Assembly: GCA_050084515.1 (NCBI GenBank)
Contig: CM114271.1
Span: 5,580,001 to 5,644,000, forward strand
Direction: 5' to 3'
DNA length: 64,000 nt
Source: Blasia pusilla
Lineage: Eukaryota; Marchantiophyta; Marchantiopsida; Blasiales
Under the pieces are notes generated by a model. That model was not told the DNA's origin, ran no database searches, and saw only the letters and a program-made list of their open reading frames with translations. Of this stretch, positions 46,282 to 56,194 are shown piece by piece. The position numbers were made by a program, and so were the translations under genes. Within the stretch, counting starts at the first letter, position 1, and the number at the start of each line of letters is the position of its first letter.

Positions 46282-47640
46282 ATGAGTGAGTTACCCGTGC
46301 AGTTTGCGGGACAAGGTGGTCGATCACGAGGCGAGTCTGTGACCACGTTGGCAGCTTTCACAGGTAGTGTTAGCTGGCCAAGAGAGTTTTTGGAGGGGAA
46401 CGGACATGCGGAGGATGTCCCAGTAGCGGATAGTCCCACGGAGAGACAGGCCATGGCCGGTGTCTCTTCCCATGTTGGCGAGGCCTCTTCACCATTGTGG
46501 GGTACGACTCGAGAGCTACAGAGGAGTGCCGACGACCTCGTGAGGCAGGCGTGGAGTCATGTTTTTATCCCAAAGCCGGGAGAGTCACGTGGCGATCGGG
46601 ATCTTAGAGTGGAGACGATGACCCCACTAGATACCATACCTGTTGTGTGGCAGTGCCCAGAGGAGGGTGTTAGGGTGTTAGATCTCTTTGGAGGGATAAG
46701 CACCGGATTGGATGTACTATTGCAGGCGGGCATACGGGTGCATCAGTACCTTTATGTGGAGAGAGATGAGACCGCGCGGCGAGTGTCATTACGTCACGTG
46801 GCGAGATTGGTCTAGAGGTATCCTGAGTTGTTTTCGGTATCTGCAATACGGGGATACCAGCATACGCTACCCGCCGACATCTCTTTGGTGGGGGCGCAGG
46901 ATCTGGATAGAGTTGGCACCATTCATTTGGTGATTTCTGGATGGCCATGTCAGGGTCATTCATCAGCTGGCTGAGGATTTGGATTGCAGGATCCGAGGTC
47001 ATGGATGTTTTGGGAGATGTTGCGAGTATTACGACACTTGCAGGAGAGTTAGATATGTTCTCCAGCGTATATTTTGGAGAACGTGCCATTTTTGGGAGAC
47101 ACACGTGCCCGTGTGACGAGTGTACATCAGGTGAGGTCTTGGTTGGGACCTGCTGTGTTGTTAGATGCAGCGAGAGTTGGGTCACGTGCCCATCGTCCAA
47201 GACTATGGTGGACAAACCTGATACCATCAAAGGTACTGAGTCGAGTATACAGTGGAGTCCAGAGAGCACCACATCTCACAGTGGATGCTATTTTGGGCTC
47301 AAGGCGTCGATTTCAGGTGGTGACACGGTAGACCACCGTTGGCCATGGCCAATAGGGTGGGGGAGTTGAGGGCAGCCTTACCTACGTTGGTGAGCTTCCC
47401 AGCATCCCTTTCGTCAAGGAGGTGCCTTTCGTCAAGGAGGGCCAGGCATGATATGGGATAAGGTGATCGGAGCATTGGAGGAGCCTACAGTAGATGAGCG
47501 CGAGCGCGCCATGGGGTTCACTACCGGTACTACGGCGGAGCCAGGGATGACTGAGGCATCACGGAGACAGGTGTTGGGGCAGGCGATGGACCTCAACTGT
47601 CTCACATGGGTAGTCAGCCTAGGTATAGCTGAGCAGAGGT
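46282..47640 (+). pseudogene. Cytosine-C5 DNA methyltransferase domain in copy A pol (DNMT3-like)
   Basis: In the protease frame and N-terminal to reverse transcriptase. Motif I: RVLDLFGGISTGLDVL (46675-46722). Motif IV: ISGWPCQGHSSAG, catalytic Cys codon 46948-46950. Motif VI: YILENVPFLGD (ENV codons 47077-47085). Motif VIII: SRAHRPRLWWTNL (47181-47220), very like AHR-x-R-x2-W-x-NL of DNMT3. A short target-recognition stretch of about 85 codons follows. After a frameshift come motif IX/X, ERERAMGFTTGTT (near 47500) and LGQAMDLNCLTWVV (47572-47615). Motif order is canonical, not rearranged as in plant DRM enzymes. Stops: TAG 46813, TGA 46972, TAG 47050. Before decay the protein had every catalytic motif and should have transferred methyl groups from S-adenosylmethionine to DNA cytosines. 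The linker between protease and motif I (~130 codons) is unrecognised. Confidence 0.88.
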
Positions 47641-48544
47641 GGATGCGAGTGTCATCCATACTGTCACGTCCACGAGTTGCACCATTGCCTACAGGGTCTG
47701 TACAGGCATTGGCTTGGGGCGAGACGAGGAGAGATAGGCACCCATGGACTTCCTCGGATGTCGTTCGAGCAGAGAGTGCAAAGGCGGCTAGAGTAGCACA
47801 TGTTCATTTTTTGGATGTGGAGCATGGTGTAGGAGGTCAGAGTGGAGTGGCTGTTGCGGAGATGGCTAGGGTTGCTACATAGCAACCAAAGCCGGAGGTT
47901 ACGTCCTCTCCGAGTGAGGTCACGATGGAGACTTGGGAGCGTGTGATAGGTCTCAAGTTGATAGGAGGAGAGCGACGGCGAGTTCATAGGTTTCTGAGAG
48001 GGCATGTTAGTTGTTTTGCCTTCAGTATGAGAGACTTGGGTACGCTGAAGGGTCCCGGGATACGGATTGAGTTGGCTAGTGATACGCCGATCTTTCGTCG
48101 ACCCTACAGGTATTCTGATATGGAGCGAGCCTTGATTTGAGCAAGAGTCGAGGACTAGTTGGAGGCAGGACTTGTGGAGTTATCACATGGGGAGTATGCA
48201 TCCGCCAGTATGTCATGCCGGCGAAGAAGGATATGTATGGCAATTGGACGGATAGGCGGATGTGTGGAGATTACCGTCCTATCAATCGACAGACGAGGTC
48301 AGACCGGTACGCCATGCGTACTCCTGAGGAGATCTTTGATGCGGTAGGGCATGCAAAGATCTTCAGTACTTTAGATCTCCGTGCTGGCTATCATCAGCTT
48401 CCTATCAGGTTGGAGGATAGGGAGAAGACAACATTCTGGGGGATAGATTGGTTCGGGAGAGATTGCTTGTATTAGTGGCGGTTCTTACCATTTGGGTTGA
48501 AGAATGCGCCTGTAGAGTTTCAGAGAGTGATGGATAGGATTCTG
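47641..48544 (+). pseudogene. Reverse transcriptase of copy A, part 1
   Basis: After a linker (ETWERVIGLKLIGGERRR), reverse transcriptase begins: LKGPGIRIELASDTPI, YRYSDMERALI, a stop, EAGLVELSHGEYAS, then after a frameshift VMPAKKDMYGNWTDRRMCGD and YRPINRQTR. Palm blocks FSTLDLRAGYHQLPI (48362-48406) and RFLPFGLKNAPVEFQRVMDR (48480-48538) follow. The gene is cut at 48544 by element B and resumes at 53517. Confidence 0.9.
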
Positions 48545-49566
48545 TGTCGCGACCCTCATAACCAAACAACACCAAATACGCGCCAAGCGAAACATCAGAA
48601 CTCAAAGGAACTCACGCCGCGAGGTTTGCGCTTTGGAGAGGCGTTTGGTAGAGTCTCTTGGAAAAGTCTAAGAGACGAAACGCGGAACAGAGTTGTGCGT
48701 TTCATGCGTTAGTGGTCGCGACCAGGAAACCTAGACCAAACGCGAGCCGAGACTTGAGATGAGTTGAGTCTTGGAGGTTGGTTGCCAAAGAGGTGAGAAC
48801 CAGTTTGGAACATGACTAGCGTTTGGGAGAATCTGACTGTGTTTAGGACCATAACGTTGAGCTCCAAGATGCGTTCGGGACAAGTAAGGGCGCGTTGGAA
48901 AGCTGATCTTGAGACGCTTCCAACGCACCAAAGATCTCAGCAAACGCATAAGTACAGGCTGAGATATTGGCCGAAAACAATTCAGAGAGCAATCGGGTTG
49001 AGGGCCAATTGGAGGGGCCCGGGTGTCTTTCCCTAAATGTAGGGGGCCCCGGAGATCCCCAGAAGTACTAGTAAGGGGAGTACCTTCTTTGAGATGTCTC
49101 GGGAAATGAAACCCCACTTTGGCGCCAAACGGCGTTTGAGGCACGGATGAAACGGGAGTTTGGCGCGGAAACCCAAACCCAAACCTGATCCAAGGGAGTG
49201 GACTTTTACGCCACACTTGGATTCCAACCGAGATTCACCGTGCGAGTCTTGGTGAGGAACTCATTGGATGTTCATCGGACGATTGGAACCGCTAGGCGTG
49301 AGACGCCGTTTCAGGTTCCTGAACCGACCAGAAAGTCTGTCCCAAGTCTTTCGAGACTTGCCCGTGTTGGAAACCGCGAAACTAGGAAGGTTGAGCTTGA
49401 AGAGAGAGTCCGAGACGAGAACTCGGAAAGTAATCCCGCTGATTGATCCAAGACCCGACTAACCGGTGCGTGTTTGGATGCAGATCAGCGTTGAGAGCGT
49501 GACCTCATCGAACGCACGCTTCCGCAACAAACAAGATTAACGTTCAAGGAGAGTAGGCGCACGACA
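48545..49566 (+). repeat. 5' LTR of element B
   Basis: TG...CA ends, about 1022 bp, paired with 52491-53511. Small differences from the 3' copy, such as TTTGGAGAGG against TTTGAGAGG, are mainly one-base length changes. The open frames within it on either strand are not genes. Confidence 0.95.
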
Positions 49567-49568
49567 CG

Positions 49569-49580
49569 TGGTATCAGAGC
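49569..49580 (+). promoter_or_regulatory. Primer-binding site of element B
   Basis: TGGTATCAGAGC, two bases after the LTR end, is the standard plant primer-binding site complementary to the 3' end of initiator tRNA-Met. It primes minus-strand DNA synthesis. Confidence 0.95.
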
Positions 49581-49619
49581 TAGAGGCTCCATTTCCTTGA
49601 TGAGCGTGAACTTGGGGTC

Positions 49620-50060
49620 GTTGAAGATCTAGACGTTTGGGGAGAACTCAAGGTTGCCGGAAGACCGCGACGCCGAGGAGGAACGCAAGAGGCGAGGAGG
49701 AGATCTGAGAAAAGGCGACGACTCGCAAATGGCGACCAAGGACGAAGAACCGAGGAAACCGCGAGTCAAAGCAAAGAAGCCAAGAGATTTAATCAATGAC
49801 GGACCGAGAGCCGGAGGTGGAATTTTGCGACTCGAAGTGCGAGTCCCGGACATGAGGATGTTCCAACCGAAAATCTTTCCGCGGGACCTTCGGGTCCAAA
49901 CTTAAACAATCCGGCCTTTTATACCCAAATGATGGGATTGATGAAGGTGATGGCGGACCAGATGGCTGAACAGAGTAAGGTGATCTCGGAATTCAAGTCA
50001 AAGGAGACTCAGAGCATACGAAAGCAAGAAGTCGACCGACACCGAAAGGAGATGGCCTAC
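49620..50060 (+). pseudogene. Short gag remnant of element B
   Basis: The frame at 49654-49905, very rich in Arg, Lys, Glu and Asp, is followed in another frame by a MMGLMKVMADQMAEQSK-like segment. It ends abruptly at about 50055, where RNase H coding sequence begins, marking the deletion junction. No zinc knuckle is present. Confidence 0.55.
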
Positions 50061-50400
50061 TCATGAGAAAGAGTTGTTTGCGGTGGTTCATTGCTTGAGG
50101 AAGTGGCGTCACTATTTGGGACTTCACAGACTCGAGTATTCACCGATAACATATCGCTCAAGTATTTTGAGACCAGGATCGCGTGGACGCCAAAACAACC
50201 GGTGGCATGATACCTTGGCGTTGATGAATGTGGAGCTAATCCACAAGCCGGGAAGGACAATGTCATTCCAGATCGTTAAGTCGCAGGATGAACACATGCC
50301 ATCGGCGACACAAGTGTTGAGAGCAATGTTCCCTAATGAAACAGACACTGGAAAGAAGGATTCGTGAAGGATACATGAAGGATGAGCAAGCGAGGAGTAC
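50061..50400 (+). pseudogene. RNase H remnant of element B
   Basis: Directly after the deletion junction comes KELFAVVHCLRKWRHYLG, the end of Ty3/gypsy RNase H. DNISLKYFETR is readable in a second frame, and LIHKPGR in a third. Frameshifts are present. Everything upstream (protease, reverse transcriptase) has been deleted. Confidence 0.8.
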
Positions 50401-50425
50401 CTTGGGAAGTTAAAGCGGGGAGAAG

Positions 50426-51530
50426 GTGGCCAATCTGAGTTTGAGACACGGCTTGCTAAGGTTTAAGCAGAGCAGGATCTATGTAGGCCAAGGCAAGCTA
50501 CGAACCAAGGTGTTTGTTGTGGAATGTCATGATGGACCTTTGGCGGGACACAAAGGGGAGAAATCCACTCTTGCTGTTTTGTCTAAGAGGTTCTTCTGGC
50601 CCAACATGAAGGAAGATGTTGCTCAATATGTGAAAACATGCGTGACTGCCAAAGTAACGCGTGTCTTATGCGAAGAAACAAGGTTTACTTCATCCTTTGC
50701 CAATCCCGGAGGGACCCTTGCAAAGCATTAGCATGGATTTCATTACGAGTCTTCCAGAATCTGAGGGATACAACGCTATACTTGTGATAGTTGATCGGTT
50801 TAGCAAGTTGGGGAGGTTTGTGCCGACGAGAGAGTCTGCGACGGCCTACGCGACTTCCCGACTATTCCTGGATGGTTGGTGGCGTGCGCACGGATTGCCT
50901 AGGAGCATTGTGTCCGATCGGGATCCGAAGTTTACCAGTGCCTTTTGGAAACATCTATTCAGGAGGTTCCGGACCAAACTCAGCTTTAGTACGGCCTTCC
51001 ATCCTCAAACGGATGGGCAAACGGAAAAAGTAAACTCGGTCGTAAACCAATACTTACGGAATTACGTGAGTGCGGACCAAAGAGATTGGGCCAAGTGGTT
51101 AAGTATGGCTGAGTATTGTTACAACTCGACTAAGCATTCTGCAACCGGAGAATCTCCGTTTCTTCTGGCGTATCAAAGAGAACCAGAAGGGCCTCTTGAC
51201 TTAGCTCTTTCGAAGGGCAATACATCGACACACACTCGTCAAGCAACGGCGGAATGTTTGTTAGTGGAAATGCAGGAACGACAAGAGCGAGCGAGAGAAA
51301 GTCTCGCCAAGGCTCAACTAAGGTACGTAAAGCATGCTAACAAAAGTCGGCGCCATGTGAGTTTCCAAGTTGGGGAACAAGTGTGGTTGAGTGTTAAGAA
51401 TCTCACTCTTCCGAAAGAATTGTTCATGAAATTGTCACCAAGTATCTTCGGACCGTATGTGATCAAGGCAAAGCCGTTTGAGGATGTGTACACGTTGAGC
51501 CGCTAATCGAGTTCAAGATTCACTCGACTT
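50426..51530 (+). pseudogene. Integrase of element B
   Basis: The zinc-binding part is degenerate (GPLAGHKGEKSTLAVLSKRF, then YVKTCVTAK). The core is then open from 50661 to 51506: SISMDFITSLPES (first Asp), IVSDRDPKFTSAFW (second Asp) and HPQTDGQTEKVNSVV (Glu), so the D-D-E triad is intact. A GPY/F-like module (SIFGPYVIKAKP) follows at about 51440. One frameshift separates the zinc finger and core. Integrase inserts the element DNA; this copy is close to intact from core to C terminus. Confidence 0.92.
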
Positions 51531-51800
51531 TCCATGTGTCATTATTGAAGAAGTATCTTCAAGACAATGCGCCCGGAGCAAAGGAGGATGTTGAGACCAC
51601 AACCGGTCATCGAAATGAGGAACCGAGTTCGAGGTTGAGACTATTCTGCGCCCAGACGTAGGGGCCACCAAGCACGAGTACTTGGTCAAGTGGAAAGGCT
51701 ATCATGTGAAAGAGGCGACTTGGATTGCGGAGGCGGATCTAGAACATGCGCAAGAAGCATTGCGTGACTTCAGATGGATGCAAGAAAGGCACGTGCGTTA
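51531..51800 (+). pseudogene. Chromodomain at the C terminus of element B integrase
   Basis: After FHVSLLKKYL, a frame at 51626-51800 reads HEYLVKWKGYHVKEATWI followed by a C-terminal helix (EALRDF). This is a classic chromodomain, YLVKWKGY-x6-TWE type, with Ile in place of the usual Glu after Trp. It marks element B as a chromovirus; such domains bind methylated histone tails and steer insertion. Confidence 0.9.
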
Positions 51801-52478
51801 GTACATGGTGAAGCAATGGACATAACTTGTGACCGGAAAGCTTGGGCCGATAACCCGTTGTAACTAGAAAGGTTTAGTTGTTGCAATAAAGAAGACATGG
51901 ATTTGGAGATTCGATGCTTGTATTGTAATTTTGAGTTTGGTTTGTGCAAGGCAATGAGTAGTTCTTCATATGCTTAGGATGTAAGTCAAGGAGACCAAAC
52001 AATGAGTATTTGAGGTGAGAGCTTGTATTCAGATAAGGCATCTAGATCAGGACCAAGTGTTGAAGTACTAGCATTTGGGCTCGCCCTAACGTCGGCGGGG
52101 CAGATGAGTCTGTCTTGGGGTTTGTGGTGATCTCATTCATGTTTCATGACTGAACTTAGTGACGCGCCTAGGTGGAATACAGGTGACCCAAAAGTAGTAC
52201 GAGTTGGCTAGGTAGACAGGCGGTTGTTTACAAATAGTGAGTGAAGTGTTAGGTTGCAGACTTAGTGAGCTTATTTTGATAGTTAGATTAGTTTGGCAGA
52301 ACTAGTCTAGGCTCATCGTAGCGAAGCTAATAAGTCTAAGTGCCGCAAGCGACAAACCTAAGACTTAAGCCAAAAAGAGGAATGCGGGTTAGCTACGTAA
52401 CGCGATTACGTGTTAAGGGTCGGCTTCCCAGAACTTAACATCAATAAGGTTTGCGTTGATGAGGACATCAACCTTCTA

Positions 52479-53511
52479 AGGAGGGGTGAGTGTCGCGACC
52501 CTCATAACCAAACAACACCAAATACGCGCCAAGCGAAACATCAGAACTCAAAGGAACTCACGCGCGAGGTTTGCGCTTTGAGAGGCGTTTGGTAGAGTCT
52601 CTTGAAAAGTCTAAGAGACGAAACGCGAACATAGTTGTGCGTTTCATGCGTTAGTGGTCGCGACCAGAAACCTAGACCAAACGCGAGCCGAGACTTGAGA
52701 TGAGTTGAGTCTTGGAGGTTGGTTGCCAAAGAGGTGAGAACCGATTTGGAACATGACTAGCGTTTGGGAGAATCTGACTGTGTTTAGGACCATAACGTTG
52801 AGCTCCAAGATGCGTTCGGGACAAGTAAGGGCGCGTTGGAAAGCTGATCTTGAGACGCTTCCAACGCACCAAAGATCTCAGCAAACGCATAAGTACAGGC
52901 TGAGATATTGGCCGAAAACAATTCAGAGAGCAATCGGGTTGAGGGCCAATTGAGGGGCCAGGTGTCTTTTCCTAAATGTAGGGGGCCCCGGAGATCCCCA
53001 GAAGTACTAGTAAGGGGAGTACCTTCTCTGAGATGTCTCGGGAAACGAAACCCCACTTTGGGCGCCAAACGGCGTTTTGAGGCACGGATGAAACGGGAGT
53101 TTGGCGCGAAACCCAAACCCAAACCTGATCCAAGGGAGTGGACTTTGTACGCCACACTTGGATTCCAACCCGAGATTCACTTCGTGCGAGTCTTGGTGAG
53201 GAACTCATTGGATGTTCATCGGACAGTTGGAACCGCTAGGCGTGAGACGTCGTTTCAGGTTCCTGAACCGACCAGAAAGTCTGTCCCAAGTCTTTCGAGA
53301 CTTGCCCGTGTTGGAAACCGCGAAACTAGGAAGGTTGAGCTTGAAGAGAGAGTCCGAGACGAGAACTCGGAAAGTAATCCCGCTGATTGATCCAAGACCC
53401 GACTAACCGAAGTGCGTGTTTGGATGCAGATCAGCGTTGAGAGCGTGACCTACTGAACGCACGCTTCCGCAACAAACAAGATTAACGTTCAAGGAGAGTA
53501 GGCGCACGACA
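52479..53511 (+). repeat. Polypurine tract and 3' LTR of element B
   Basis: The purine-rich GGAGGGGTGAG (52480-52490) directly precedes the 3' LTR (52491-53511), as required for plus-strand priming. The LTR ends GCGCACGACA and is followed by the TTCTG duplication. Interval 51801-52478 is a non-coding 3' region. Confidence 0.92.
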
Positions 53512-53516
53512 TTCTG

Positions 53517-54310
53517 GCTGGCTTGGATTTTTGTACGATGTTACATAGATCATATTCTTATCTTCAGTTCCACGGTTGAGGAGCATGAGAGACACTTGGA
53601 GGAGGTGTTTCGGGGATTGCAGTTACATGGACAGAAGTTACATCTAGGCAAGTGCAGATTCTTTCAGGAGCAGATTGAGTACTTGGGACACACCATATAC
53701 CCGAGTGGGTTAGGCGTTCAGCAGACGAAGGTAGAGGCTATTGCGTAGATTCCACGCCCCATGATGTGAGTCGAGTCCGAGCATTTCTTGGAGTGGCGAA
53801 CTTCTATCGACGGTATGTCAAAGGTTTTAGTGCGATCGCAAAGTCTTTGACCTTGTTGACGAGACTTGATCAGGTTTGGTTGTGGGGGGATGATCAGGAG
53901 CGAGCATTTCAGGAGCTCAAGGATAGGTTGACGTCCTCACCCATTTTACAGAGACCGGTTAGGGGTCGCCCATTCTAGTTACATACGGATTGGAGCATGT
54001 TGGGTCTAGGAGCAGTGCTTACTCAGAGGGATGACGAGGAGAGGGAGTTCGTTGTGGCTTACGCCAGCCGATTGAACAACATTGCCGAGGCAAAGTACAA
54101 CTCCTACGAGGGAGAGTGCTTGGCTGTAGTGTGGATTGTGGCACATTTCAGGTGCTATTTATTTGGTAACCCTTTCACACTTATCACTGATCATCAGCCG
54201 TTGAGGTGGTTGATGGAGTCCGAAAAGCTTATGGGCAAGCTTGCCAGGTGGGCTCTATTACTACAGGAGTATGAGTTTGAGGTGGTTCATAGGCCAGGTT
54301 GGTGAAGCAG
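53517..54310 (+). pseudogene. Reverse transcriptase part 2 and RNase H of copy A
   Basis: Resumes after element B at 53517. The catalytic box reads CYIDHILIFS (53539-53568); YxDD has become YIDH by one base. It continues HERHLEEVFRGLQLHGQKL, GLGVQQTKVEAI and SRVRAFLGVANFYRRYVKGF, and RNase H follows: DWSMLGLGAVLTQRDDE, YEGECLAVVWIVAHFRCYLF and ITDHQPLRWLM. Frameshifts and stops are present at several points. The LDFC sequence joins correctly to the text before element B. Confidence 0.92.
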
Positions 54311-55830
54311 GATGGGGATGGGTTGAGTCATAACCCATGTCCGAGTCAGAGAGACGATACAAGAGCTCGATGGCACGGAGAGAGTGATGAGGAGATGGTG
54401 CATGGTTGGCATGCATCTGCCTATCTTTGTTGGTTGACTATGGCAGGTCAGCCACACGTAATGACTCCAATGGTGGGGTTGAATGATGAGTCCTTAGATC
54501 CGGAGGTTAGTGAGGAGGCGACAGATGATCGTGATATCCATGATGACGTGGAGGTTGTGGAGTTCTTGCGCACTGGCGTCATTGCGAGTACAGTGAGTGC
54601 TAGGGAGCGGGATCGGATCCTACAGAGAGCCAAGAGGTTCAGGTGGGAGGGGACTCATATTTTGCGGGTATGGGGAGATGGTAGGATACGAGTGGTATCT
54701 CATCCTTCCCAGCGAGCACGTGTAGTGCAACATGCTCATGAGAAGTTGGGACATTTCGGAGTAAAGCGTACTTACAGCTTACTCCAGGTTCAGTATTGGT
54801 GGCGCGGCATGCATACTGGGGTACAGGAGTTTCTGGCCAGATGTATGGTATGTGACACAGTGCGAGCATCCTTCAATGCTCCCACTCCGCAGTTACATCC
54901 TTTGCCGATTATGGGTTTAGGGTATCGGTGGAGTTTAGACTTTGCAGGACCTTTGCCATTGACGAGACGTCATCACAGGTATGTGTTGGTCATGGTGGAG
55001 CATTTTTCCATGTGGATAGAGTTGGTGGCACTACCAGACAAGGCGAGCGAGGGAACAGCTTATGCGTTTCTAGATCGTGTGCTTAGTCACTTTGGTGCAC
55101 CGGCGGAGGTGTTGACTGAGCAGGGTACCGAGTTCAGGGGAGAGTTTCAGGCCTTGTGTGATGAGGCGATGATAGATCACCACACCACCTCCAGAGATCA
55201 TCCTGAGGCGGATGGGTTGGCGGAGAGAGTGGTAGATACGGTGAAGAGAGGATTGCACAAGTATGGCTTGCAGCGGGGACAGTTGAGGGAGTGGGACCTA
55301 CAGTTGCCATGGTTGGCTATGGGTTATCGCTTTAGTCGGCAGGCATCCTTGGCATCATTTTCACCGTAATTTTTGCTCTTTGGGAGAGAGCCAGATTTAC
55401 CTGCAGCGATTCGACGTGACATGGTGGAGGTGTTAGATGTTGATGATCGAGATGTGTGGGTACAAGCATGTTCTCAGAGGGCACAAGTTTTTCGTCGAGT
55501 TATGCCTATGGCCTTTGAGAACTTAGCTATTGCCCAGCATAGAGATACATTGAGGTACGCGACCATTCGTGGAGGAGGTTATCGTCCAGGGATTAGGAGG
55601 TTTCATCCTGGAGATTACGTGTATTTACAGTAAGCGGCATCCATGACGCTAGATGTCACTGCAGGGCGCACGATCCTACGTGTGCGCGAGGTATTACGGA
55701 CCGGAGTCCTCATGTTGGAGGGACGGGATGGTATGGTTTGGAAGGATCATGTGTGCAATTATGCGCCATGTTATCTTCCGAACGTAGATGGGACGGTGGA
55801 TCCGAGCTTGGCAGTGGTACCTGCAGGCTT
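54299..55830 (+). pseudogene. Integrase of copy A
   Basis: One frame from 54299 to 55978 with two stops near 55370 and 55633. The zinc finger is HAHEKLGHFG...CMVC (about 54729-54855). Core: WSLDFAGPLPLT (first Asp at 54938), VLTEQGTEFRGEF (second Asp position now Glu, codon 55118) and DHPEADGLAERVVDTVKRG (Glu at 55223). The C-terminal part includes LFGREPDLPAAIRRDM, FHPGDYVYL and a DHVCNYAPCYLP segment that leads into the PHD finger. The Asp-to-Glu change would impair catalysis. Confidence 0.92.
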
Positions 55831-55834
55831 GAGG

Positions 55835-55978
55835 TGTATGTTGTGCGGATCTGCGAGGGGTGCAGCCACCATGTTGGTATGTGATGGTTGTTCTCGAGGG
55901 TGGCATATGTCATGTATGACCCCCCCCCCTCTTGATGTGGTTCCCACAGGACGATGGATGTGTCTGAGATGTGTATAG
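55835..55978 (+). pseudogene. PHD finger at the C terminus of copy A integrase
   Basis: In frame with integrase, the last ~47 codons read CMLC-x9-CDGCSRGWHMSC-x13-W-x-CLRC and then stop (TAG at 55976). This is a complete C4HC3 PHD zinc finger with the conserved Trp before the last Cys pair. PHD fingers commonly read the N-terminal tail of histone H3. It takes the place that a chromodomain holds in chromoviruses such as element B, so it probably directed insertion to chosen chromatin. Confidence 0.92.
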
Positions 55979-56194
55979 GATAGTAGGTCATGTCAAAGAG
56001 ATGTGATATTTTCTATCTGGAGTTGGGGGGATCCAACTGCCAACTAGGGGGGCGGTTGTGTGATCTCCATGTATATGTATGAGTTGATTTTTTGTACATG
56101 TGTGGATTGACCCGTGTGTGGGGAAGATCGGTGGTGTGGTGAAGATTTGACCAGCGATGTATATTGTGTAGCGATATGTATGCGCACGACAGCT
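55979..56194 (+). other. 3' region of copy A with purine tract and a duplicated ~137-bp segment
   Basis: Purine-rich runs (GGAGTTGGGGGGATCC and CTAGGGGGGCGG, about 56021-56055) are followed at 56056-56192 by a segment repeated at 56676-56811. Both copies run from TTGTGTGAT to GCGCACGACA. The first copy is followed by GC and then TGTCACATC, the LTR start. Confidence 0.75.

Larger units (their letters stand above)
48545..53511 (+). mobile_element. Element B: nested chromovirus deletion derivative
   Basis: An LTR element of 4967 bp inserted in the copy A reverse transcriptase. The 5-bp target duplication TTCTG is perfect (48540-48544 and 53512-53516). Two LTRs of about 1.02 kb, TGTCGCGACC...GCGCACGACA, are near-identical and differ mostly by single-base indels. 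Internal part: primer-binding site, short gag, part of RNase H, integrase, chromodomain and purine tract. Protease and most of reverse transcriptase are missing, so it could only have moved with helper proteins. LTR identity makes it the youngest insertion here. Confidence 0.95.

Noticed and set aside
48545-49566. Open frames of 60 to 160 codons within the element B LTRs
   Set aside because: They lie in non-coding LTRs, occur in both copies only because the LTRs are duplicates, and show no domain.
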